Source of the DNA: Cordilura impudica
Lineage: Eukaryota; Arthropoda; Insecta; Diptera; Scathophagidae
Direction: 5' to 3'
DNA: 64,000 bases
NCBI GenBank assembly: GCA_963682025.1
Contig: OY821518.1
Location: 30,293,991-30,357,990, forward strand
In this document: in pieces, positions 12,685 through 22,959 of the stretch
Numbering within the stretch: position 1 is the first letter of the stretch
How the letters are laid out: each line of letters opens with the position of its first letter
Position numbers and translations under genes: made by a program
Notes under the pieces: model-generated
What the model was told of the DNA's origin: nothing
Seen by the model: only the letters and a program-made list of their open reading frames with translations
Database searches by the model: none

Positions 12685-13059
12685 ATGTATGTGTGAATGT
12701 GTGTTTGAAACAGTTGATATGTTCTGTTGTTAAAAGTTCTGTTGTGGTATTTGATTGATATGTATGTATGACTGTGTGTTTGAAACAGTTGGTATGTACC
12801 AATAAGTTTTTTTGAAATTGTGTGTATGTAATCAGATTCAGCGACGGTGTGAAAATAGTTTATGAAAACATCAAATTAAGTTGTTTGAATACAAAAGCTT
12901 GTTGTTAACCTTACTCAACTAAGTTGATATAAAATTTAATCGTTAAAAAAACAAATCAAAACAATACTATTTATATTCATTTTATTTAATAATTTTTTTT
13001 GGAGAATTTTATAATGTAATAAAAAAATAAATCTCATATTTAAGTATATATATATAATA

Positions 13060-13362
13060 TTATTGAAGTTCATCTTTGTTGATCCAAGAATTATGTTGAT
13101 TAGAAAATCCCAACCATTTAACGTACATCTGTTGTCCCATAGTTTTAATAACTTTTTCAATCAAATATGTATTTGGATAATGTGTCTTCAATAGTTCATT
13201 TTCATAGAATCCGCCAACAATCGGATTCTTTTGATAGTCTTCTAATAAATAAGTAATGGGGTTTGTGTTCTGTAAAGTACGAATTTTAAAAATTTCAGTT
13301 GTCCAGTTTGGAGTGTATCCTTTTGCAAAAATATGTTTATATTTGCTAATTCGAACGTGATC
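13060..13362 (-). pseudogene. Polinton integrase C-terminal stump with chromodomain, left arm
   Basis: Mirror of 26770-27072 in the right arm, where the description is given. About 100 codons survive, opening at the junction with the PolB 3' flank without an initiator ATG. The RVE catalytic core is absent. Confidence 0.85.
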
Positions 13363-13425
13363 TTAAATATTGTTTTTGTAAAAGAAAACACAGTTTTATT
13401 GTATGATTTAGACTTTATTAAAATT

Positions 13426-16400
13426 TCAATTATTGTTTATTTTGAAATGTCCCCAAGCGTAGGTATTAATACCATCTTCTCTTATATAACGTTTATTATC
13501 ATCATAACTTAATACAACTTTTGATATTTGTTGTGTATAAATTTCATGTAGAATAGATTTAAATACATACATTTTATCATAATATATAGTTTTATCTATC
13601 AGACAGTTACGATAATCATTAATAGTTAGTTTTTTCAAAGCAGAGTTTTTTACACCTTTAGCTTTTTTGGTTTCTTCTTTATCAACAACAGCTATTGAAT
13701 ACACTTTTGATCGAAGCCCAATAAATTCTAACATTACATGGCCATTATTCTCATCTTTCATCATTCCCAGCACCTTTTTGTTTTGCAAGGGGAAATTGAA
13801 AACATTATTAATTGAATAGTCTGATGTATCAAAGTTTAGATGAAGATCATTGTAAATATCATTATAGAAATCGTCTGTTCTTATTGTGTAAATTAACGAG
13901 TCAGTATCCATATAATTTAATGTTAAATTTCCATTAAATTTTGGTTGCATATACTGATAGTGAAAATCATACATTTTATATTTAGATAGTTCTAGAACCG
14001 AAAACCCTAAATATATAGGTTTATTAAACGTTATCCTATCCATACTCATTTGAATTGCAATCATATTATCGGTAAAATGTTTTGAACTATGGAAATTAGG
14101 TTTTGCTATAAGAGCTCGTGCACCCAAACGATTATGTTCACTCTCCCAAGCATTAACGATTTTCACATTTTTACGTTTTTCAACGTTTTCCATCGTTTTT
14201 CCGTATACTGCATTATTTAAAAGTTTAAAAAAATTTTTCTCAAATTCATTTTTGGCATTGGTTCGATGAAAGGTATTTAAATCGATATACTGTTTCAACC
14301 AAGTTGATTGTTTAAATCTTAATATTCTGTGAATTTTAACTAATTTTAAACCATTTCTAATACACTGCTGAAGATTTCGATAGTGAATTATATATGATTT
14401 TTTGTTAGTTAAATCGGGAATTAGTTTCTTGATATTATGATGTGCTATTGGTGGACTTTTAAGTTCAGCACAAAAGGGTAAATCATTGTGACTATCATGA
14501 AGTTCTTGAGGATAGTCTAAATCAACTTCTAAAATGTAACCAAAATCAGAGTTTTCGGTTACTTTCGAAATATCAAAGCTATCTATATCTTCAATCCATT
14601 CAAATTTACCTTCTGGTAAAGATTCAGACATTGCCCAACCATATAAATTGTTTGCATCTAAATACATAAGATATTGTGTGGGTTTAGAACAATCATATGT
14701 TTTCATATATTTATGATTTGCAACTGTTCGACGTTTTGAGCATTGAACAATACCACCTCTAATTCCTTTTTTAATGAAATTATACATATTTATATCGGTG
14801 AACAATTCCAATTCAATTTTCGTTATTTTTAACATGGCATCCCACGACAAACCAGGTGTCGTATAGTAATGACATGGATCAAGATGATATATTGATTTAC
14901 AAACAGAACGAAAATTTTCAAATACATCGGTCAAAAGAAGTACATCTGTTTTTAGATATAAAAGCATATACTCATTTAGAGATTGACAGTTAAATGTAGA
15001 CCAAACACTTAACGCATGTTCGTAATCATCAATAGTACATTCTTTATTATTTAATGTAGAGAAAAACTGTTCGCGAGAAGGTAAGAAATTTTCGTTTAAT
15101 TTCTCAGCTGAATCGATATACTCATAAGGAAATATACCTTTTCTTTTCAAAAGATTAAATTCTAAATGATTTGGAAATATCGATTTTAATATTTTAAAGT
15201 CATCATTATGTAAATAATTAGATAAACTATCTAAACTTGATGACATAAATTTAAAAGAATCGAGAAAACGTAATTCTAAACTATATTTATCAGTAATTTG
15301 AATTCTTTTCGTAACAGATATATACAATTCTTTATTAAGGGGTATAACATTTATATCACCCGGATAATCTGCTAATACCTTTACAAACAAATGACAATCA
15401 TAACCAGAAAAGTTATGAAAAATTATTGGGATATAGTTAGGTAATTGATAATTAATATTACATTTCGAATGAGCTGGACCGCGATATTGACCAGTTAAAT
15501 GACAATGATCAGCACATCTATCATCATCATCTAAAAATTTTTTACATATATGACACACACTAGTATTATAATGTTTTTCAAGTTCATGGGGTAACAGAGA
15601 ATTCATTGCTACTACTTTCATTAGAAAGTTTTCACACAAAAAACGTGCATCATCTATCAAATTTTGAACAAAATCTTTAACAACGTCGTTACCCGTATAC
15701 GTTCTAAACTTATTCAGTTTAGAATCAAAAGATGATTTTATGTAGTAGCTGTAAGCTATAGGTATATGTTTTTGAATGCTGGTAACATTATTAGAATTTT
15801 TGTTGTTAATTTTACTTAATATACATTCAAAATCCGCATAGATAACAAATGGTACATCTAATTGATTTTTATAATTTTTGAACTGCAATATATTATCATT
15901 ATCAACACCCGTAGGCATTTTGGTGACAATTTTATTGCATTCTTGCTTATGTTTTAACAGCAAGAGTTCACTACTTGAATATTGTAAACAAAAATTACAA
16001 AAATATTTAGCACCATTGTGTTTTGAAACCTGTGTGCTCAATAAACTACTTATGTTTCTTATCCAAACATAATGTGATTCATCGTTTCTATCGTCTTGAA
16101 TGTATAGTAGATTGATATGATTAATTTTTTCATCAACTGTCTTATAATATGGTCCAACGATTTCTTTTTTTATCACATCACATCCAAAAACATTCACACT
16201 TATATTTAAATTATTTTTTTCAAATATCTTAATATCACCAACAGATAGAGGAAAGGTTAAGGTGGTGAAATCAATTGTTATTCCATTTGTTAGTGTTATT
16301 AAGCTTTGTGTGATAACATTACTAAAATGTGAATGCTTTGGATTTAAATGTTTGTTTTCTAATGCAGCTATCAGAGCCCATTTAAAGCAATAATTATCAT

Positions 16401-17172
16401 TATTTCTAATGTTGATGCATGCTTTTTTATTTCTGATAAATAGTGGTAGTTCTAAATATTTAGATCCTTTTATTGGACAATACTTGTTTACGTTTATCTC
16501 AATTCTATTTATAGAGACTAGAGCCCAACCACTATCTCGCTCTTGAAATTCATCCATTTTGGTAACTATTTCTATATTATGACTATCGTACACGTCTGAT
16601 AGATCTTGTTCTAATTGAACTATTACCATTTTCGTTTGAAAAGATTTAATACTAATTAGAGCACTATCATCATCATCATTTTCATTCTTATTAGCTTTTG
16701 AGAATTTTATATACTCTGCAAAAAGTTCTAAATTGAATTTTATATTTATATGTTCTAATAACATATTTTTTAAAATATTTACAATGCTTTCTTTTGCATT
16801 CGAAAATAAAATGTTTGCTGAAAGCTCATCTTCCTTTTTATTTTCGTATACAAAAGTTTGGATACGCTTATTAAATAAATTTTTGCTTATATATATATCG
16901 TTGTTCATAAACAAACGATTATTTTTTTTTTTATGTTCATTAGTTCTCAAATGATGAGACCAAGAACCTTTTCTTATATTTAATTCACAAGTTTCACATC
17001 GTGTATAGCTACATGATGGAGTTTCTTCAATACTTTCTATTTTAACAATTTTTTCATTTTTTAAATTTAATTTTGTTTTAGTTGTTTTTGATTTCATATG
17101 TTTATTATTTAAATGCCTCTTAAAATTAAATTTGGATACGAAAGACGTTCCACATATCTCGCAGATAAACAT
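13426..17172 (-). CDS. polB: Polinton-type family-B DNA polymerase, left-arm copy
   Basis: A 1248-residue intact frame, identical in sequence to the right-arm copy at 22960-26706, where domains and motifs are described. The two genes are transcribed outward from the apex (divergently). Because the arms are inverted, transcripts that cross the apex or run antisense could form long double-stranded RNA. The AATAAA poly(A) signal mirrors at 13414-13419. An intact frame in both arms argues for a recent origin or for continuing sequence correction. Confidence 0.95.
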   Translation of the reverse strand: MFICEICGTSFVSKFNFKRHLNNKHMKSKTTKTKLNLKNEKIVKIESIEETPSCSYTRCETCELNIRKGSWSHHLRTNEHKKKNNRLFMNNDIYISKNLFNKRIQTFVYENKKEDELSANILFSNAKESIVNILKNMLLEHINIKFNLELFAEYIKFSKANKNENDDDDSALISIKSFQTKMVIVQLEQDLSDVYDSHNIEIVTKMDEFQERDSGWALVSINRIEINVNKYCPIKGSKYLELPLFIRNKKACINIRNNDNYCFKWALIAALENKHLNPKHSHFSNVITQSLITLTNGITIDFTTLTFPLSVGDIKIFEKNNLNISVNVFGCDVIKKEIVGPYYKTVDEKINHINLLYIQDDRNDESHYVWIRNISSLLSTQVSKHNGAKYFCNFCLQYSSSELLLLKHKQECNKIVTKMPTGVDNDNILQFKNYKNQLDVPFVIYADFECILSKINNKNSNNVTSIQKHIPIAYSYYIKSSFDSKLNKFRTYTGNDVVKDFVQNLIDDARFLCENFLMKVVAMNSLLPHELEKHYNTSVCHICKKFLDDDDRCADHCHLTGQYRGPAHSKCNINYQLPNYIPIIFHNFSGYDCHLFVKVLADYPGDINVIPLNKELYISVTKRIQITDKYSLELRFLDSFKFMSSSLDSLSNYLHNDDFKILKSIFPNHLEFNLLKRKGIFPYEYIDSAEKLNENFLPSREQFFSTLNNKECTIDDYEHALSVWSTFNCQSLNEYMLLYLKTDVLLLTDVFENFRSVCKSIYHLDPCHYYTTPGLSWDAMLKITKIELELFTDINMYNFIKKGIRGGIVQCSKRRTVANHKYMKTYDCSKPTQYLMYLDANNLYGWAMSESLPEGKFEWIEDIDSFDISKVTENSDFGYILEVDLDYPQELHDSHNDLPFCAELKSPPIAHHNIKKLIPDLTNKKSYIIHYRNLQQCIRNGLKLVKIHRILRFKQSTWLKQYIDLNTFHRTNAKNEFEKNFFKLLNNAVYGKTMENVEKRKNVKIVNAWESEHNRLGARALIAKPNFHSSKHFTDNMIAIQMSMDRITFNKPIYLGFSVLELSKYKMYDFHYQYMQPKFNGNLTLNYMDTDSLIYTIRTDDFYNDIYNDLHLNFDTSDYSINNVFNFPLQNKKVLGMMKDENNGHVMLEFIGLRSKVYSIAVVDKEETKKAKGVKNSALKKLTINDYRNCLIDKTIYYDKMYVFKSILHEIYTQQISKVVLSYDDNKRYIREDGINTYAWGHFKINNN

Positions 17173-17288
17173 AATGCAACAACAGAAATGAAAGTAACGT
17201 TCTGAAAGTATTTGAAATTGAAGTTGAAATAAACATAAACTATAGATTTGCTGTTACTCTCTATAACATACCTGGATTTAGTGTAGAT

Positions 17289-17325
<37 letters not shown>

Positions 17326-18168
17326 TATATGTGTGTGTGTGTGTGTGTGTGTGTATTTAAAATCGCAATTTCAATAGTTTTTAAATTAACTCAAATACCG
17401 TTTCCACTTTTTTTATATAAGTATAATCAAATTAAATTATATAAAAATTGTAATTTTGTGTTTTTAAGAATACTTTTTTATTAGTTTTATATCACTTTTA
17501 AATCAGCTTTTAAAAAATGCTTTTTATTTTTGTGAGCGATATGTTTTCGCAGAATGACGAAATTCAATTGTTTCATTAAAACTCATTAACAAAGGTTCTT
17601 ATATACATTTTGTATTCTTACTAAACTAAAACTTTATTAAAATTGTTGTGGTCAAGTTCAGAGATAATGATAAAAAAAAAAAAAAAATAACAAACATTTT
17701 TTAATCACATTTTTAATTCAGTACATATTTCATACTATACTATTATTAGCATAATAAAATAATATTGTTCTTGTCTGTACAACATACAGCTTTATCAATC
17801 ACCTCTATTATGGGTGCGCTGATGTTTGAGATTTGTTTATTGGTTTCATTCATATAGTTTTGTTATATAATCTCAAACCCGATGAATATAATTCAAGTGC
17901 AAGTTTTTACGATCTAACAAAAAATAATAACAAATATTTAGTTTTTTAATTTTTTTACTTAAAAAATTTTTTTATTTTTATTAATTTTTAAGTTTTATGT
18001 ATTAAAAATGCTATATATAAATAATATTAAATTTTAATAATATTCGATTAAACAAATAATTTCGAATAATATTTAATTTTTAATTTTAATAAATAACATA
18101 AATAATAATTTAACAAATAATTTCGGCTTCTGTTTTGTTGTCATCGTCAATGGCATTTAACAATCAAA
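17173..18168. other. PolB 5' flank, left arm
   Basis: AT-rich DNA with a (TA)n(TG)n microsatellite at about 17290-17354 that has the same length in the mirror arm. There is no credible coding sequence; the 65-codon ORF here is microsatellite read-through. Confidence 0.6.
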
Positions 18169-18445
18169 TTATTTTGGTGTACCTTGTGCTAAAACGATAA
18201 TAATTAATATTTAGATTTTTATAATAAATAAAAACTATTTACCTAAAATTACCTGTTGTTGCTGCCTGTATATTAAGTTCATAATATACATCACTGTTTC
18301 CTTTTCTATTTTTTATAAGATAATAGGTATTCTTGTCAAATTCGGCAATGCAGTCATCGTCGAGGGTGTCGTTAAATATACCGGGTAGGTATATGTAGTT
18401 GCTGTTTTCCACCAAACAGCGAATTTTACTTCCAAAGCGTATTCC
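18169..18445 (-). pseudogene. Spliced small gene fragment, left arm
   Basis: Mirror of 21687-21963. Exon 18253-18445, intron 18189-18252, terminal exon 18169-18188. See the right-arm copy for the translation and interpretation. Confidence 0.6.
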
Positions 18446-19822
18446 AAAAAAAAATTTTATAATTTACGTTAATTTAAATTTACGAAAATTTGAGTTCAAA
18501 GATTACAAAAGTTAGTTAAAATTGATCAAAAGTTGGAGTTTTGATCGAACCCACTCAAAATTATTCAAGAATTAAATTTTCCATTAAGTTTCACAGCAGA
18601 CTTAAATTTTTTAAAAAAAGTTATCAAAAAGTTTCAATATAAGTTCCATTAAATTTAATAAAAATTTCAAAATTAAAGTTCAGAAAAAGTCTTTTAAAAT
18701 TTCAAAATTAATTTTCGACAAATTTTCAAAATTTCTATATAAAGTTTTAATATAATTTCAATACAAATTTAATATAATTCAACGTAGTATTACAATATAG
18801 CTTTTCACTATAGTTTTCAAAATATAATTTTCAATATAAAATTTTCAAAAGGTTTCAAACAAAAAAATTTTCAAACAAAATTTTCAATATACTTTTCAAT
18901 AGAGTTATAATTCAATAAATTGTTAATAAATTTTTAATATATAAATTTCAATATAAATTTAATATAATTCAATGTAGTATTTCAATATAATTTTTCAATA
19001 CTTTAATTTTCAATATAGCTTTTCACTATAGTTTTCAAAATATAATTTTCACTATAAAAATTTTCAAAAGATTTCACAAAAAAAATTTCAAACCAAATTT
19101 TCAATATAAATTTCATAAAGATTTCCACAAAAAGATTTCAATATAGTATTCAATCTAAGTTAATATAAATTTTCAAAATTAGTGCAAATATTTTTTTTAA
19201 TAAAAATTTTCCAAAATTTAAAACTTAGTTCAATTATAAGTTAATAAAAATAACTTTCAGAAAATTTCAAAATTTTCAATATACTTTGCAATATATTTCA
19301 AAAAAAAATTTCAATAAATTGTCAACCCAATGTAGTTATCCAAACCAAACCAATCATTTAAAAAAAATCCGTAAGTAAGTATGACCATCCATCAAAATTA
19401 AAAATTTTAAAATTTTATACTTGTGATTCTAAGTTTCTTTTCGATTGTTTGCAGCTATTTCGGTACTATAAAAATCATTTTGGACAAGTAACCGGTTCGT
19501 CTAGAACGAAGTTCTTGTATTCCAAAAACGACGGATACCACAAAAATCAAATTAAAAGAATGTTGAAATGTGAACTCAAATGTCAAACAAGTTTCCATTT
19601 CGGTTAATGTAAATAGGGATATACCCATATTTAATTAAAATTCCAGAAATATCAGCAAGTATGACTTCAAGAACACGGATACAAAAAAGATTAGGATTAA
19701 GGAACAATGTGCTTTCCCGGTGCACAGATGTTAAAAAAATTGAAATAAATTATTAAGTTCCTTTTTAGAAAAATTATGAATTAAAAAGAAGAAAAAAAAA
19801 TCCGGTCTATTGTTTCGGGCGG
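18446..19822. other. AT-rich leader-like DNA between LTR-like edge and gene fragment, left arm
   Basis: Mirror of 20310-21686. It is dominated by loosely repeated TTTCAATATA / AATTTTCAAAATT motifs without an open frame of note. Confidence 0.5.
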
Positions 19823-19840
19823 GCCCCACGTTGGGCGCCA
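19823..19840 (-). promoter_or_regulatory. tRNA-Lys-type primer-binding site, left arm
   Basis: The plus strand reads GCCCCACGTTGGGCGCCA, the 3'-terminal sequence of a lysine tRNA including CCA. On the minus strand it is therefore an 18-nt reverse-transcription primer-binding site. Confidence 0.75.
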
Positions 19841-20033
19841 TTTCTGTAATGGTACGGTTGGGGTGGAAGATCCGCTTCCGTTTCCCTGAGCCTCTGCTGG
19901 TCGCACGTGCTAGCGTAGGGGCCTAGCTCGCCGAATGGGTGGGGTCTTGCTCAGGCCCAGGGAAACCGCACTACAGATTTTCGGACGCTAAAAGGATGGA
20001 CGGCCATACTTACCTTGGGATTGGGGACGAGGT

Positions 20034-20064
20034 GTTCTGCCCCTTTTGCCCTCCCTACCATGTT
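20034..20064. other. Apex (unpaired spacer) of the palindrome
   Basis: About 31 bp that do not pair, including GTTCTGCCCCTTTTGCCC. They are flanked by the innermost stem CGAGGT/ACCTCG and then two mismatched positions. This is the fold-back junction or its filler DNA. Confidence 0.75.
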
Positions 20065-20287
20065 ACCTCGACTCCAATCCCAAGGTAAGTATGGCCGTCC
20101 ATCCTTTTAGCGTCCGTTTTAGTGACCGTGTTTTTTTTAAATCGCACGTGAAAATCTGTAGTGCGGTTTCCCTGGGCCTGAGCAAGACCCCACCCATTCG
20201 GCGAGCTAGGCCCCTACGCTAGCACGTGCGACCAGCAGAGGCTCAGGGAAACGGAAGCGGATCTTCCACCCCAACCGTACCATTACA
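20061..20287 (+). mobile_element. LTR-like sequence at the apex (right arm)
   Basis: A 227-bp segment opening TGTTACCTCG and closing CCATTACA, that is TGT...ACA. It is followed after GAAA by an 18-nt primer-binding site, the expected order for an LTR, short spacer and PBS. The left arm holds the same segment inverted, lacking its first four bases and the 34 bp at 20117-20150. No gag, pol or env reading frame follows, so only the 5' edge of the retroelement is present. The family (Gypsy or BEL) cannot be decided. Confidence 0.65.
20117..20150 (+). other. 34-bp segment present only in the right arm
   Basis: The right arm reads CGTCCG, 34 bp, AAAATCTG. The left arm complement reads CGTCCGAAAATCTG directly. 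It is the only length difference between the arms and lies inside the LTR-like sequence. Confidence 0.9.
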
Positions 20288-20291
20288 GAAA

Positions 20292-20309
20292 TGGCGCCCA
20301 ACGTGGGGC
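20292..20309 (+). promoter_or_regulatory. tRNA-Lys-type primer-binding site, right arm
   Basis: TGGCGCCCAACGTGGGGC is complementary to the 3' 18 nt of a lysine tRNA (the tRNA-Lys1,2 type used by several retroelements). It lies four bases after the ACA that would end the LTR. Confidence 0.75.
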
Positions 20310-21686
20310 CCGCCCGAAACAATAGACCGGATTTTTTTTTCTTCTTTTTAATTCATAATTTTTCTAAAAAGGAACTTAATAATTTATTTCAATTTTTTTA
20401 ACATCTGTGCACCGGGAAAGCACATTGTTCCTTAATCCTAATCTTTTTTGTATCCGTGTTCTTGAAGTCATACTTGCTGATATTTCTGGAATTTTAATTA
20501 AATATGGGTATATCCCTATTTACATTAACCGAAATGGAAACTTGTTTGACATTTGAGTTCACATTTCAACATTCTTTTAATTTGATTTTTGTGGTATCCG
20601 TCGTTTTTGGAATACAAGAACTTCGTTCTAGACGAACCGGTTACTTGTCCAAAATGATTTTTATAGTACCGAAATAGCTGCAAACAATCGAAAAGAAACT
20701 TAGAATCACAAGTATAAAATTTTAAAATTTTTAATTTTGATGGATGGTCATACTTACTTACGGATTTTTTTTAAATGATTGGTTTGGTTTGGATAACTAC
20801 ATTGGGTTGACAATTTATTGAAATTTTTTTTTGAAATATATTGCAAAGTATATTGAAAATTTTGAAATTTTCTGAAAGTTATTTTTATTAACTTATAATT
20901 GAACTAAGTTTTAAATTTTGGAAAATTTTTATTAAAAAAAATATTTGCACTAATTTTGAAAATTTATATTAACTTAGATTGAATACTATATTGAAATCTT
21001 TTTGTGGAAATCTTTATGAAATTTATATTGAAAATTTGGTTTGAAATTTTTTTTGTGAAATCTTTTGAAAATTTTTATAGTGAAAATTATATTTTGAAAA
21101 CTATAGTGAAAAGCTATATTGAAAATTAAAGTATTGAAAAATTATATTGAAATACTACATTGAATTATATTAAATTTATATTGAAATTTATATATTAAAA
21201 ATTTATTAACAATTTATTGAATTATAACTCTATTGAAAAGTATATTGAAAATTTTGTTTGAAAATTTTTTTGTTTGAAACCTTTTGAAAATTTTATATTG
21301 AAAATTATATTTTGAAAACTATAGTGAAAAGCTATATTGTAATACTACGTTGAATTATATTAAATTTGTATTGAAATTATATTAAAACTTTATATAGAAA
21401 TTTTGAAAATTTGTCGAAAATTAATTTTGAAATTTTAAAAGACTTTTTCTGAACTTTAATTTTGAAATTTTTATTAAATTTAATGGAACTTATATTGAAA
21501 CTTTTTGATAACTTTTTTTAAAAAATTTAAGTCTGCTGTGAAACTTAATGGAAAATTTAATTCTTGAATAATTTTGAGTGGGTTCGATCAAAACTCCAAC
21601 TTTTGATCAATTTTAACTAACTTTTGTAATCTTTGAACTCAAATTTTCGTAAATTTAAATTAACGTAAATTATAAAATTTTTTTTT
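20310..21686. other. AT-rich leader-like DNA, right arm
   Basis: Non-coding sequence between the primer-binding site and the spliced gene fragment, rich in repeated TTGAAAATT and ATATTGAAA motifs. It may be the untranslated leader of the LTR element grading into Polinton DNA; I cannot place that boundary. Confidence 0.5.
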
Positions 21687-21963
21687 GGAATACGCTTTGG
21701 AAGTAAAATTCGCTGTTTGGTGGAAAACAGCAACTACATATACCTACCCGGTATATTTAACGACACCCTCGACGATGACTGCATTGCCGAATTTGACAAG
21801 AATACCTATTATCTTATAAAAAATAGAAAAGGAAACAGTGATGTATATTATGAACTTAATATACAGGCAGCAACAACAGGTAATTTTAGGTAAATAGTTT
21901 TTATTTATTATAAAAATCTAAATATTAATTATTATCGTTTTAGCACAAGGTACACCAAAATAA
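21687..21963 (+). pseudogene. Spliced small gene fragment of unknown function, right arm
   Basis: An open frame containing RFGSKIRCLVENSNYIYLPG followed by an acidic DTLDDDCIAEFD segment and TYYLIKNRKG runs to a consensus splice donor at ACAG|GTAATT (21879/21880). A 64-bp intron ends TCGTTTTAG (21943). Joining the exons in frame adds seven residues and a stop at 21961-21963. The composition is that of a real protein, not of AT-rich noise. I have the impression of a small conserved domain found beside insect mobile elements but cannot name it. No initiator ATG is seen, so it is either 5'-truncated or has an unrecognised first exon toward the apex. It is duplicated exactly in the left arm. Confidence 0.6.
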
Positions 21964-22806
21964 TTTGATTGTTAAATGCCATTGACGATGACAACAAAAC
22001 AGAAGCCGAAATTATTTGTTAAATTATTATTTATGTTATTTATTAAAATTAAAAATTAAATATTATTCGAAATTATTTGTTTAATCGAATATTATTAAAA
22101 TTTAATATTATTTATATATAGCATTTTTAATACATAAAACTTAAAAATTAATAAAAATAAAAAAATTTTTTAAGTAAAAAAATTAAAAAACTAAATATTT
22201 GTTATTATTTTTTGTTAGATCGTAAAAACTTGCACTTGAATTATATTCATCGGGTTTGAGATTATATAACAAAACTATATGAATGAAACCAATAAACAAA
22301 TCTCAAACATCAGCGCACCCATAATAGAGGTGATTGATAAAGCTGTATGTTGTACAGACAAGAACAATATTATTTTATTATGCTAATAATAGTATAGTAT
22401 GAAATATGTACTGAATTAAAAATGTGATTAAAAAATGTTTGTTATTTTTTTTTTTTTTTTATCATTATCTCTGAACTTGACCACAACAATTTTAATAAAG
22501 TTTTAGTTTAGTAAGAATACAAAATGTATATAAGAACCTTTGTTAATGAGTTTTAATGAAACAATTGAATTTCGTCATTCTGCGAAAACATATCGCTCAC
22601 AAAAATAAAAAGCATTTTTTAAAAGCTGATTTAAAAGTGATATAAAACTAATAAAAAAGTATTCTTAAAAACACAAAATTACAATTTTTATATAATTTAA
22701 TTTGATTATACTTATATAAAAAAAGTGGAAACGGTATTTGAGTTAATTTAAAAACTATTGAAATTGCGATTTTAAATACACACACACACACACACACACA
22801 CATATA

Positions 22807-22843
<37 letters not shown>

Positions 22844-22959
22844 ATCTACACTAAATCCAGGTATGTTATAGAGAGTAACAGCAAATCTATAGTTTATGTT
22901 TATTTCAACTTCAATTTCAAATACTTTCAGAACGTTACTTTCATTTCTGTTGTTGCATT
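21964..22959. other. PolB 5' flank, right arm
   Basis: AT-rich, with the mirrored (CA)n(TA)n microsatellite at about 22778-22842. A possible acceptor, ACTTTCAG, lies shortly before the PolB ATG, so a non-coding 5' exon is conceivable. No core promoter could be assigned. Confidence 0.5.

Larger units (their letters stand above)
11769..20033 (-). repeat. Left arm of the giant inverted repeat
   Basis: Mirror image of 20065-28363. All ORFs in this arm have exact-length, sequence-identical partners in the right arm, and even AT/GT microsatellite lengths agree. The differences I found are confined to the inner ~120 bp: a 34-bp segment (20117-20150) absent here, and two mismatched bases close to the apex. 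Confidence 0.9.

Noticed and set aside
20310..21686. Hidden gag gene downstream of the primer-binding site
   Set aside because: All frames are closed by frequent stops and the composition is repetitive TTGAAAATT; no zinc knuckle or matrix-like segment.
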